In this document: one piece after another, positions 11,154-17,574 of the stretch
How the letters are laid out: every line of letters starts with the position of its first letter
How positions within the stretch are numbered: the first letter of the stretch is position 1
Assembly: GCA_031406795.1 (NCBI GenBank)
Contig: JANOHV010000070.1
Span: 1 to 18,769 of the forward strand
Origin: DATDCY01 sp031406795 [NCBI: Candidatus Rokuibacteriota bacterium]
GTDB lineage: Bacteria; JAUVQV01
Reading direction: 5' to 3'
Length of the DNA stretch: 18,769 bases
Program-made: the position numbers and the translations under genes
Notes under the pieces: model-generated
What the model was told of the DNA's origin: nothing
The model's input: only the letters and a program-made list of their open reading frames with translations
The model's database searches: none

Positions 11154-12110
11154 TCATGCCCGCTCGTCAAGGCGCGAGCCCTGACGCGAGTCACGGAGCG
11201 CAAGTTCGCGCTCGATCGCGTTGAGCACCGCGAGCTTGCTGCCGGACCACGCCGGCGCCAGCAGGACGTCGCGGTAGCCGTCGGCGGTGAGCCGCTCGAC
11301 GAAGACCCCCGACGGGATCAGCTCGAGAAAGTCCGCAACCCAGCCGGCGTACGTCGGCAGGTCGGGGAGCGGGACGCCGCCGCGCCGCCACTCTTCCGCG
11401 AGCGCGGTGCCCTCCAGCACCAGCAGCGCGTGGATCTTCAGGCCGGCGATCGGCAGCGCGGCGAGCGCCCGCGCGGTCTCGCGCATCATCGCCGGAGTCT
11501 CTCCGGGGAGTCCGAGCATGACGTGCGCGACGACCTCGATCCCGCGCGCCGCCGCCCGGCGCACGGCATCGTCGAACTGTTCGAGGGTGTGCCCGCGGTT
11601 GATGCGGGCGATGGTCCGCGGGTGCGCCGACTGCAGGCCAAGCTCGAGGTGGACGCGCACGCGCGAGCCGTAGGACGCGAGCAAGTCGAGCGTCGCGTCC
11701 GGAACACAATCCGGGCGCGTCCCGACCGCGAGCCCGACCACGTCGGGGGAGAAGCCGACCGCTTCGTCCCAGAGCGCGCGCAGGCGCTCGAGCGGGGCGT
11801 CGGTGTTCGTGAAGGTCTGGAAGTAGGGGATGAAGCGCTCGGCGCCGTGGCGCACGTAGCGCTCGCGCATCGCGGTGAGTTGCTCCGTCACCGAAGGCAG
11901 CGGCCCTGCCCGCCGCAGCGCGGAGCCGCGCCCGTCGCAGAAGATGCAGCCGCCCGTCCCGCTGCGTCCGTCGCGGTTGGGGCAGGTGAACCCGGCGTCG
12001 ATCGGCAGTTTGGCGACGCGCGCGCCGAACGCATTTCGCAAATAGCTCTTGAAGTCATGATAGCGCTTCGCGGCGGGGGCGGGCGGCGGCGGGTCGGTGC
12101 GAGAGGGCAT
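11154..12110 (-). CDS. Radical SAM protein, TIGR01212/YhcC family
   Basis: This 318-residue protein carries the radical SAM cluster site as Cys43, Cys55 and Cys58 (FTCPNRDG then GGCIFC). That unusual long first spacing is typical of the TIGR01212/YhcC family rather than the common CX3CX2C. FQTFTNTDAP, VGLAVGTRPDC, LELGLQSAHPRTIARINRGH and VMLGLPGET follow, as in Elp3/MiaB-like folds. The protein should bind a 4Fe-4S cluster and S-adenosylmethionine. The substrate is unknown to me; relatives are thought to act on RNA or related targets. An ATG at 12131 and a TTG at 12146 are also in frame, but the TTG coincides with a -35-like box. I prefer the ATG at 12110, just upstream of the conserved RYHDFKSYLRNAFG. 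It is the first gene of a two-gene operon. Confidence 0.88.
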   Translation of the reverse strand: MPSRTDPPPPAPAAKRYHDFKSYLRNAFGARVAKLPIDAGFTCPNRDGRSGTGGCIFCDGRGSALRRAGPLPSVTEQLTAMRERYVRHGAERFIPYFQTFTNTDAPLERLRALWDEAVGFSPDVVGLAVGTRPDCVPDATLDLLASYGSRVRVHLELGLQSAHPRTIARINRGHTLEQFDDAVRRAAARGIEVVAHVMLGLPGETPAMMRETARALAALPIAGLKIHALLVLEGTALAEEWRRGGVPLPDLPTYAGWVADFLELIPSGVFVERLTADGYRDVLLAPAWSGSKLAVLNAIERELALRDSRQGSRLDERA

Positions 12111-12115
12111 GGGTG

Positions 12116-12146
12116 ATGGTACGATTCGCATATGGTTGATTGTCAA
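12116..12146 (-). promoter_or_regulatory. Candidate promoter for the radical SAM gene
   Basis: On the minus strand, a perfect TTGACA (12141-12146) and TACCAT (12116-12121, four of six) are separated by 19 bases, which is longer than ideal. The -10 box ends five bases before the ATG at 12110, so the transcript would start at or next to the start codon. No ribosome site is visible. Confidence 0.45.
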
Positions 12147-12171
12147 GGGGGCCGGTTAGTTGTTCTGCTCT

Positions 12172-12204
12172 TCGTAGGGGCGGGGATCAACCCCGCCCCT
12201 ACGA
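12172..12204. repeat. Perfect palindromic intergenic repeat (TAGGGGCGGGG family)
   Basis: A 14-bp stem, TCGTAGGGGCGGGG and its exact complement, surrounds a five-base loop ATCAA, between the divergent radical SAM and mnmG genes. It is the best-preserved member of the family in the window. The position between divergent promoters argues against a terminator. REP-like or MITE-like elements of this design are widespread in GC-rich bacteria. Confidence 0.8.
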
Positions 12205-12280
12205 GTGTTCGTTTGCTGCCGGCGGGCAATCCTGAGCGGACCCCGCATCTCTGGTTAGCGTGCATCGGGGCTCGACCGAC

Positions 12281-14173
12281 ATGAATTTCGCCCCAGGCTC
12301 ATTCGATGTCATCGTCGTCGGCGCCGGCCACGCCGGCTGCGAGGCCGCGCTCGCCGCCGCGCGGATGGGTTGCGAGACGCTGCTGCTGAATCTGAGCCTC
12401 GACACGATGGCGCTGATGGCCTGCAACCCCTCGGTCGGCGGCCTCGGCAAGGGGCAGTTGGTCCGCGAGATCGACGCGCTCGGCGGCGCGATGGGAAAGC
12501 TGGCGGACTTCGCGTGCATCCACGCCAAGGTCCTCAACGCCTCGCGCGGGGACGCCGTGCGCGGCACGCGGATGCAGAGCGACCGGCACGCCTATCGCCT
12601 TGCGATGAAGCGCCTGCTCGAGGGGGAGCCGCGGCTGCACCTGCGTCAGGGGCGCGTCGAGCGCCTGCTGCTCGAAGGGCGGCCCGGCGGTCCCGGCGTG
12701 CGCGTGGCCGGCATCGAGGTTGCCGGCGGCCTGTGCTTTCGCGCCGTCGCGGTCGTGCTCGCCACCGGCACCTTCCTCAATGGCCTGATCCACATCGGCG
12801 ACTGGCGCACCGCGGCGGGGCGCGCCGGCGAGGAGGTCGCGACGGCGCTGGCGCTGCAGCTGCGCGAACTCGGCTTCGAGGTCGGCCGCCTCAAGACCGG
12901 CACGCCGCCGCGGCTGCGCCGCTCGAGCATCGATTTCTCCGGGATGGAGGCCCACCGCGGCGACGAGCGCCCGCGTCCCTTCTCCTTCGACACCGACCCG
13001 GCGGGGTTCGCGCCCATCCAGATCCCCTCCCACATGACGTGGACCTCGCCCGACACGCACCGGCTGCTGCGCGCGAGCATCGACCGCTCGCCGCTGTACG
13101 CGGGCGCGATCACCGGCGTCGGCGCGCGCTACTGCCCCTCGCTCGAGGACAAGGTGATGCGCTTCGCCCAGAAGGAGCGCCACCAGGTGCTCCTTGAGCC
13201 GGAGGGGCGCGACACCGAGGAGATCTACGCCAAGGGTCTCGGGAACTGCCTCCCGCTCGACGTGCAGGCGGCGCTCGTCGCGAGCGTCCCGGGCCTGGAG
13301 CAGGCCGAGATCATGCGGCCGGCCTACGCGGTGGAGTACGACTTCGTGCAGCCGACGCAGCTGGCCCCGACCCTCGAGGCCAAGGCGCTCGCCGGCCTGT
13401 TCCTGGCCGGCCAGGTCAACGGCACCTCCGGCTACGAGGAGGCGGCGGCGCAGGGGCTCTGGGCCGGGATCAACGCGGCCTGCCTCGCGCAGGGGCGCCC
13501 GCCGTTCGTTCTCGACCGCTCCCAGGCCTATCTCGGGGTGCTCGTGGACGACCTGGTCACGCGCGGCACGCGCGAGCCCTACCGGATGTTCACCTCGCGC
13601 GCCGAGTGGCGCCTGCTGCTGCGCGAGGACAACGCCGACCTGCGCCTGCGCCAGGTGGGGCGGGACCTCGGCCTCGTCGGCGACGACCCGTACGCGCGGT
13701 TCTGCGCCCGGCGCGACGCGATTACGGCCGAGCTCGAGCGCGTGCGTCGGACGCGGCTCGCGCCGACCGCGGCGGTGAACGAGCGGCTGCGCGAGCTGGG
13801 CACGGCGCCGCTGTCGGAGCCGGCGACGATCTGGGCGCTGCTGCACCGCCCGGGGCTCGGCTGGCGCGAACTCTGCCGGCTGCAGGGCGAGCTGCCGGCG
13901 CTCCCCGACGACGTCGTCTTCCAGGTTGAAGTGCAGGCCCGCTATGAAGGCTACATCAGCCGCGCCGAGGTCGAGGCGGCGCGCTTTCGCGAACTGGAGG
14001 GGCGGCGCCTGCCGAAGGAGGCCGATTACGCGACGATCCCCGGACTCTCGATCGAAGTGCGCCAGAAGCTGGCGGCGGCGCGCCCCGCCTCGCTCGGTCA
14101 GGCCGCGCGCATCGCGGGGGTCACGCCGGCGGCGGTCTCGATCCTCGCGGTGTGGCTGAAGGCAGGCCGCTGA
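12281..14173 (+). CDS. mnmG: tRNA uridine-5-carboxymethylaminomethyl modification enzyme MnmG (GidA)
   Basis: MnmG binds FAD and NADH and, with the GTPase MnmE, adds a carboxymethylaminomethyl group to the wobble uridine (U34) of certain tRNAs. It is 630 residues from the ATG at 12281 (E. coli 629). The dinucleotide-binding motif GAGHAG is at 14-19. MACNPSVGGLGKGQLVREIDALGG, LKTGTPPRL, YCPSLEDKVMRF and GQVNGTSGYEEAAAQG are family signatures. The C-terminal helical region (EVQARYEGYISRAEVEA, then ATIPGLSIEVRQKL) binds MnmE and tRNA. A GTG at 12260 is in frame but adds seven unconserved residues. The ribosome site is weak (GGGG ten bases upstream). No mnmE or rsmG is adjacent, unlike many genomes. 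A palindromic repeat precedes it and a tandem array follows it. Confidence 0.97.
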   Translation: MNFAPGSFDVIVVGAGHAGCEAALAAARMGCETLLLNLSLDTMALMACNPSVGGLGKGQLVREIDALGGAMGKLADFACIHAKVLNASRGDAVRGTRMQSDRHAYRLAMKRLLEGEPRLHLRQGRVERLLLEGRPGGPGVRVAGIEVAGGLCFRAVAVVLATGTFLNGLIHIGDWRTAAGRAGEEVATALALQLRELGFEVGRLKTGTPPRLRRSSIDFSGMEAHRGDERPRPFSFDTDPAGFAPIQIPSHMTWTSPDTHRLLRASIDRSPLYAGAITGVGARYCPSLEDKVMRFAQKERHQVLLEPEGRDTEEIYAKGLGNCLPLDVQAALVASVPGLEQAEIMRPAYAVEYDFVQPTQLAPTLEAKALAGLFLAGQVNGTSGYEEAAAQGLWAGINAACLAQGRPPFVLDRSQAYLGVLVDDLVTRGTREPYRMFTSRAEWRLLLREDNADLRLRQVGRDLGLVGDDPYARFCARRDAITAELERVRRTRLAPTAAVNERLRELGTAPLSEPATIWALLHRPGLGWRELCRLQGELPALPDDVVFQVEVQARYEGYISRAEVEAARFRELEGRRLPKEADYATIPGLSIEVRQKLAAARPASLGQAARIAGVTPAAVSILAVWLKAGR

Positions 14174-14182
14174 AAAGGGCCC

Positions 14183-14314
14183 ATCTGCGGACCGGGAGGG
14201 GATGAACCCCTCCCCTACGAGACGGGATCTGCGGACTGGGAGGGGATGAACCCCTCCCCTACGAGACGGGATCTGCGGACTGGGAGGGGATGAACCCCTC
14301 CCCTACGAGACGGG
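14183..14314. repeat. Three-unit 44-bp tandem array of palindromic repeats
   Basis: Three units of exactly 44 bases start at 14183, 14227 and 14271, each opening ATCTGCGGAC. The second and third are identical; the first differs by one base (C for T at the eleventh position). Each unit contains GGGAGGGG-ATGAA-CCCCTCCC, an eight-pair hairpin with a five-base loop, followed by CTACGAGACGGG. The array lies between convergent mnmG and the zinc-ribbon gene. There is no T-run, so these are not canonical terminators, though stacked hairpins could slow transcription or block RNA decay from both sides. Confidence 0.92.
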
Positions 14315-14329
14315 AACGGGGTGGTCGTA

Positions 14330-14352
14330 GGGTCGGGATTCACTCCCGCCCT
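14330..14352. repeat. Diverged palindromic repeat next to the tandem array
   Basis: GGGTCGGGA-TTCAC-TCCCGCCC pairs with one mismatch and is preceded by CGTA, like the copies at 12172 and 10361. It is a degenerate member of the same family, 15 bases past the tandem array. Confidence 0.6.
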
Positions 14353-14416
14353 CTGGTTCCGCCTGCCTTGTACCTGGGCCTGTTTGAGCGGCCTGCCCCG
14401 CCGGCGCCGGTCCCGG

Positions 14417-14791
14417 TTAGGTCGGTGATGAGTCGGTGTTGAGCTTCACGAGGTAGAGGCGGGCCATGCCGCGCCGGTAGCCGCGAAAACCCTTGATGTA
14501 CCGGTGTCGCTGCGTGTCGTAATTCTCGATCGTCTCCCGGTAGTCGCGTTCCGGCTGCAGAAACAGACTACGCTCGCGGTCCCCGCCGCAGGCGTCCTCC
14601 AGGGCTTCGAGCAGGGCGTGTCCGCCGTTGCGGCCCGTCGGGTCGACCACGAAGCAGGCGCCGCAGGCGCAGCGGCCCCCGGGGAGGAGCGACGCCGTGT
14701 TCCACGGCCGGCTCCTGGGCCGGGGCAGGGCGGCGCCGCAGAAGCCGCAGGCGGGCGGCTCGCCGTGATGGCGCAGGATCGGCATCGGCAT
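14417..14791 (-). CDS. Small zinc-ribbon protein of unknown function
   Basis: This 124-residue protein has an N-terminal metal-binding pattern: Cys15-x2-Cys18, then Cys41-x-Cys43-x2-Cys46, a treble-clef or zinc-ribbon arrangement. GACFVVDPTGRNGGHALLEAL and an acidic-aromatic stretch (YRETIENYDTQRHRYIKGFRGY) follow. The base composition and a complete cysteine set argue that it is a real gene and not an ORF shadow. It converges on mnmG. An ATG at 14785 is an alternative start. No ribosome site is visible; the nearby promoter-like hexamers suggest a leaderless message. It may bind nucleic acid or protein through the ribbon, but I cannot name a function. Confidence 0.7.
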   Translation of the reverse strand: MPMPILRHHGEPPACGFCGAALPRPRSRPWNTASLLPGGRCACGACFVVDPTGRNGGHALLEALEDACGGDRERSLFLQPERDYRETIENYDTQRHRYIKGFRGYRRGMARLYLVKLNTDSSPT

Positions 14792-14798
14792 GGGGAAC

Positions 14799-14828
14799 AG
14801 GATACGCGTCGCGTCGCGCGCCGGTCAA
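14799..14828 (-). promoter_or_regulatory. Candidate promoter for the zinc-ribbon gene
   Basis: On the minus strand, TTGACC (14823-14828, five of six) and TATCCT (14799-14804, four of six) are 18 bases apart. The -10 box ends seven bases before the ATG at 14791, so transcription should begin at the start codon itself. Confidence 0.5.
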
Positions 14829-14846
14829 GGCGCCCCCGCAGACCCC

Positions 14847-14868
14847 GATCCGCGCGTACGCGCGGATC
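14847..14868. repeat. Perfect 22-bp palindrome, GATCCGCGCG family, copy 1
   Basis: GATCCGCGCGT is followed at once by its exact reverse complement. The same half-site recurs at 15024. The symmetry has no spacer, which suits a dimeric protein site or a cruciform more than an RNA hairpin. Confidence 0.75.
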
Positions 14869-15023
14869 CAGCAGCAGAGGAGGCATTTCAGCCGCCGAAA
14901 AAGCAGGATTTCTTGCAGGAAGCACGGTGTGGCAGAGGTCGAGCATCGCTTGAAGCAGGCATTGCGATCAGATAGGAGCAACGACTTGGATAAACCGGAC
15001 CAGGGGACAGGCCTGACTCTGCT

Positions 15024-15046
15024 GATCCGCGCGTAACGCGCGGATT
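15024..15046. repeat. Palindrome, GATCCGCGCG family, copy 2
   Basis: ATCCGCGCG and CGCGCGGAT form a nine-pair stem around a TAA spacer, a close copy of the palindrome at 14847. Its right end is 12 bases upstream of the -35 box of the Fis gene, a position where an activator or repressor could act. Confidence 0.7.
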
Positions 15047-15057
15047 TGGGAGGGGAC

Positions 15058-15086
15058 TTGACAGGGGCGATCCTTGGCGTTAGATG
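15058..15086 (+). promoter_or_regulatory. Candidate promoter for the fis-like operon
   Basis: A perfect TTGACA at 15058-15063 is followed by TTAGAT (16-base spacer) or TAGATG (17-base spacer), each matching -10 consensus at three of six. The predicted leader of about 27 bases contains AAGGTG before the TTG at 15119. The good -35 and weak -10 suggest a promoter helped by a regulator. Confidence 0.45.
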
Positions 15087-15118
15087 GGGGCGGACCCTGG
15101 GAGAAGAAAGGTGATCGA

Positions 15119-15403
15119 TTGACCACGAGACAGAAGAAGGACGGTGCGGGGGACGCCCCGGTCGCCCTCGGCAGCGTGCTCGAGGAACACATCGCCGGTT
15201 GGATCGGCCGGGTCGAGCGCACCGGCCACTGGACGCGCCGGAGCGACATCCACCAGCGGCTGATGGCGGAAGTCGAGAAGATCGTCATCAGGGCGGCCCT
15301 CGAGAAGACTGATTTCGTCCAGACCGACGCCGCGGACTTTCTCGGCATCAACCGCAACACGCTCGCCAAGAAGATTCGCGCCTACGGCATCCGCCGCGCG
15401 TGA
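15119..15403 (+). CDS. Fis-family small DNA-binding protein
   Basis: This 94-residue protein has the size and layout of the nucleoid protein Fis (E. coli 98 residues). The C-terminal half carries the helix-turn-helix: EVEKIVIRAALEKTDFVQTD at 51-70, then AADFLGINRNTLAKKIRAYGI at 71-91. The last segment matches the Fis/NtrC recognition helix signature (GINRxTLxKK). It should bind and bend DNA as a dimer. I choose the TTG at 15119, with AAGGTG six bases upstream. The frame is also open from a TTG at 15074, but that lies inside the promoter. It lacks sigma-54 activator domains, so it is a stand-alone regulator. The FG-GAP gene follows 25 bases later and is probably co-transcribed. Confidence 0.85.
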   Translation: MTTRQKKDGAGDAPVALGSVLEEHIAGWIGRVERTGHWTRRSDIHQRLMAEVEKIVIRAALEKTDFVQTDAADFLGINRNTLAKKIRAYGIRRA

Positions 15404-15428
15404 GGACTCTGAGCGGGAAGGAGGGTTC

Positions 15429-17312
15429 GTGAGGCAATCGCACGGCGGGCTGTTCGCCCGCGGCTGGCGTCCGTTCGCGGTTGGGCTATTCGCCGCGCTC
15501 CTCTGGGCTTCGCCACGCCCGGCCGCGGGGGCCGACCCGTACCGGGAGGTTTCACTCGCGCTGGGCGAGGAGCTGCTCGCGCTGTTCCCCGCCGTCGAAG
15601 GGTATGTGGTCTCCGCCAGCGGCGGCGAGGCCTATCTCGATCTTGCGGCCAAGGACCTCCTCAGGCCGGGTATGGAATTGCAGGTCTACCGGCCGGGCGA
15701 GGAGATGGTCCACCCGGTCACCAGGCAGGTCCTCGGCGCCTACGAGAAACATCTCGGAGTCCTGAGCGTGACCGAGGTGCGCGAGAAGTATTCACGCGGG
15801 GCGCTCGACGCGGCCGGGGCGGCGGCCGGCATCGTCGCCGGCGACCGCGTCCGCATCTCCGCGCGACGGCTGCGCACGCTGCTGCACGTTTCGGGAGCGG
15901 CGAGCGGCATCGAGATCGGTCCCCTGGCACAGGCGCTGCTTGCGCGCGGTGAGCAGTCCGGCCGCTTCGCGATGATCGACGAGCCGGTCTGGGCCACTTC
16001 CCTCAGCGCTCTGGGTGCGCCGTGGGAGACCGTTCGCGCAGACCCGGCCCTGCTGCGCCGTCTCGGGGATTCGGCGGGGGCGGACCTGCTGCTGATCGCG
16101 AAGACCCAGACCGGCGTCCTGCCGCGGGTCGACATCGAAGTGCGGTCATTGCGCACCGGGACGCTCCTCGGCGAGTTGACCGAACTCTGGCCGGCGGCCC
16201 CGGTGGCGGCCTCAGCGGCGGCAGCCCCACTCGCGCCCGGAACGGCCGCGGCGACTCCCGGCCCGGAAACTCCGGCCCCGGCGCCAGCCCCCGACGAATA
16301 CATCGTGCGCGAACTCGCCGCGCCCGCGAGAGCGCTTGCCGCCGGCAATATCCTGGGCGAGGGGCGGCCCGAGGTGGTGCTCAGCGACGGCTCCCGGCTC
16401 TCGCTCTTCCGCTGGGAGGGGGAGGCTCTCGCCTGGAAGTGGGACGAGGACGGCCGGGGGGGGCGGCGCATCCTTTCGCTCGATGCCGCCGATGTCGATG
16501 GGGACGGCAAGTCCGAGGTCTTCGTAACGGTGGTCGCGCGCGGGAGAGTCACCTCCGAGCTGAGACGCTGGCAGGGCGGCGCTCTGCAGGTCGTGGCCAG
16601 CATCGACGGCGTCTACCTGCGGGCGGCGCCGCGCCCCGGCGCCCCGGCGCTCCTGCTCGGGCAGCGCTCGGGGTTGAACGAGGTGCTCACCGGGCGGGTG
16701 GAACAGTACCGCCTGCGCGGCGGGTCGATCGAACGCGTCGAGGGCAGCGCCCTGACCGGCAGCGTGGGCATCTTCGGCCTGGCGTTGGCGCCGGCCGGCG
16801 CTCCCGTGCAGCTCTTCTCGCTCGATCGCGCGGGCTACATCTCCGGGCTGACTCAGGCCGGCGTGGTCGCATGGCGCAGTTCGGGGTCCTACGGCGGCTA
16901 TCCGCCACCGCTGCCGGCACACGAGCTTTTCGGCCCGGGGGTGATCGAGGAGCAGGACTTCATCGAGGAGGCGCGCGCTTTCCAGGGGCGGCTGCTCGCC
17001 GAGTCGGCCCCGGGGGGGATCCGGCTCACCGTACCGCGGAATTTCAGCGATTCCCTCGTGTCGTTCGCGCGTCAGCGCACGCACGCGCAGGGCGAGGTCG
17101 TGCTCTTCGACGGACTCCTCGCTGCCGCCGGGGAGCCGCGCCGGAGCCGCGTCTTCGAGGGGTATGTGGCCGATCTGGCGCGCCTGGATGTCGATGGCGA
17201 CGGGAGCGAGGAGATCCTGTTCGTCGTCAACCGCGTTGCCGGACTGCTGCAGGGGGAGCGCGGCAGGCTCGTCGTCTGGCGTCCGGCCGGCGCCGCGGCG
17301 CGGGGGAAATAA
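15429..17312 (+). CDS. Secreted FG-GAP/VCBS repeat protein with FlgT-like N-terminal region
   Basis: This 627-residue exported protein has a signal peptide at about 1-34 (hydrophobic core VGLFAALLWA, cleavage near AAG-AD). Residues ~55-150 resemble the C-terminal domain of the flagellar assembly protein FlgT: RPGMELQVYRPGEEMVHPVTRQVLGAYEKHLGVL is split over a beta-rich module that recalls its conserved Vyr-pgee pattern. A CsgG-like segment, then a Pro/Ala-rich linker (about 256-291), follow. The second half has FG-GAP calcium-binding loops, DVDGDGKSE at 355-363 and DVDGDGSEE at 587-595, as in integrin-like beta-propellers. AAGGAGGG ends three bases before the GTG, a very strong ribosome site. 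The location is periplasm or outer membrane. Function unknown; cell-envelope sensing or polymer binding is a guess. Confidence 0.78.
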   Translation: MRQSHGGLFARGWRPFAVGLFAALLWASPRPAAGADPYREVSLALGEELLALFPAVEGYVVSASGGEAYLDLAAKDLLRPGMELQVYRPGEEMVHPVTRQVLGAYEKHLGVLSVTEVREKYSRGALDAAGAAAGIVAGDRVRISARRLRTLLHVSGAASGIEIGPLAQALLARGEQSGRFAMIDEPVWATSLSALGAPWETVRADPALLRRLGDSAGADLLLIAKTQTGVLPRVDIEVRSLRTGTLLGELTELWPAAPVAASAAAAPLAPGTAAATPGPETPAPAPAPDEYIVRELAAPARALAAGNILGEGRPEVVLSDGSRLSLFRWEGEALAWKWDEDGRGGRRILSLDAADVDGDGKSEVFVTVVARGRVTSELRRWQGGALQVVASIDGVYLRAAPRPGAPALLLGQRSGLNEVLTGRVEQYRLRGGSIERVEGSALTGSVGIFGLALAPAGAPVQLFSLDRAGYISGLTQAGVVAWRSSGSYGGYPPPLPAHELFGPGVIEEQDFIEEARAFQGRLLAESAPGGIRLTVPRNFSDSLVSFARQRTHAQGEVVLFDGLLAAAGEPRRSRVFEGYVADLARLDVDGDGSEEILFVVNRVAGLLQGERGRLVVWRPAGAAARGK

Positions 17313-17316
17313 GCCC

Positions 17317-17346
17317 TTGACAGCGATAAAGGCCTGCTGATAGTTT
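17317..17346 (+). promoter_or_regulatory. Candidate promoter and long leader of the porin gene
   Basis: TTGACA (17317-17322) lies four bases after the preceding stop, with TAGTTT 18 bases further on (three of six). A transcript from here would have a leader of about 220 bases before the ATG at 17575. The leader contains GGGAGGTGATC near 17421 with no convincing open frame after it, and a small GC-rich hairpin close to the gene. I do not recognise a riboswitch class in it. Confidence 0.4.
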
Positions 17347-17574
17347 CCCTACCAATTAACCAGTGAATGAAATATGGGATCACGTTAGGAGTGTGGAAGC
17401 AGCGAGACGCGGCGCACAACAGGGAGGTGATCGGCTCGCGGGAGAGGGTTGTTCAGGCTGTGTGGCAGTGAGGGGAACCAGGCTTTCCCGGACGGCAGGC
17501 AGGATGGTGCGGCAGGGTTCATCGCCGACCGGGGAAACGGGAACCGGGTAGGCAACAGGCACAGGAGGAAGAAG

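Larger units (their letters stand above)
14792..15118. other. Intergenic region between divergent zinc-ribbon and Fis genes
   Basis: These 327 bases contain no convincing gene. They hold, in order: the candidate leftward promoter (14799-14828), a 22-bp perfect palindrome (14847-14868), about 135 bases without recognised content, a short CAGGCCTG palindrome (15008-15015), a second copy of the 22-bp palindrome (15024-15046), and a candidate rightward promoter (15058-15086). Short open frames here lack ribosome sites and coding-like composition. Confidence 0.7.

Noticed and set aside
12299-13846. Long open frame on the minus strand opposite mnmG
   Set aside because: Composition is typical of a shadow frame, and the mnmG reading frame is unambiguous over the same stretch.
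14183-14314. CRISPR array
   Set aside because: The units are directly adjacent with no unique spacers and no cas genes, so it is a simple tandem repeat of a palindrome.
14183-14352. Intrinsic transcription terminators
   Set aside because: The hairpins are strong but none is followed by a T-run, and sister copies lie between divergent genes.
17363-17551. 62-residue open frame in the porin leader
   Set aside because: Its start lacks a ribosome site and the translated product is low-complexity with no domain.
17340-17574. GEMM (cyclic di-GMP) riboswitch in the porin leader
   Set aside because: The conserved GCAAAGCC-type core and tetraloop-receptor arrangement could not be found.
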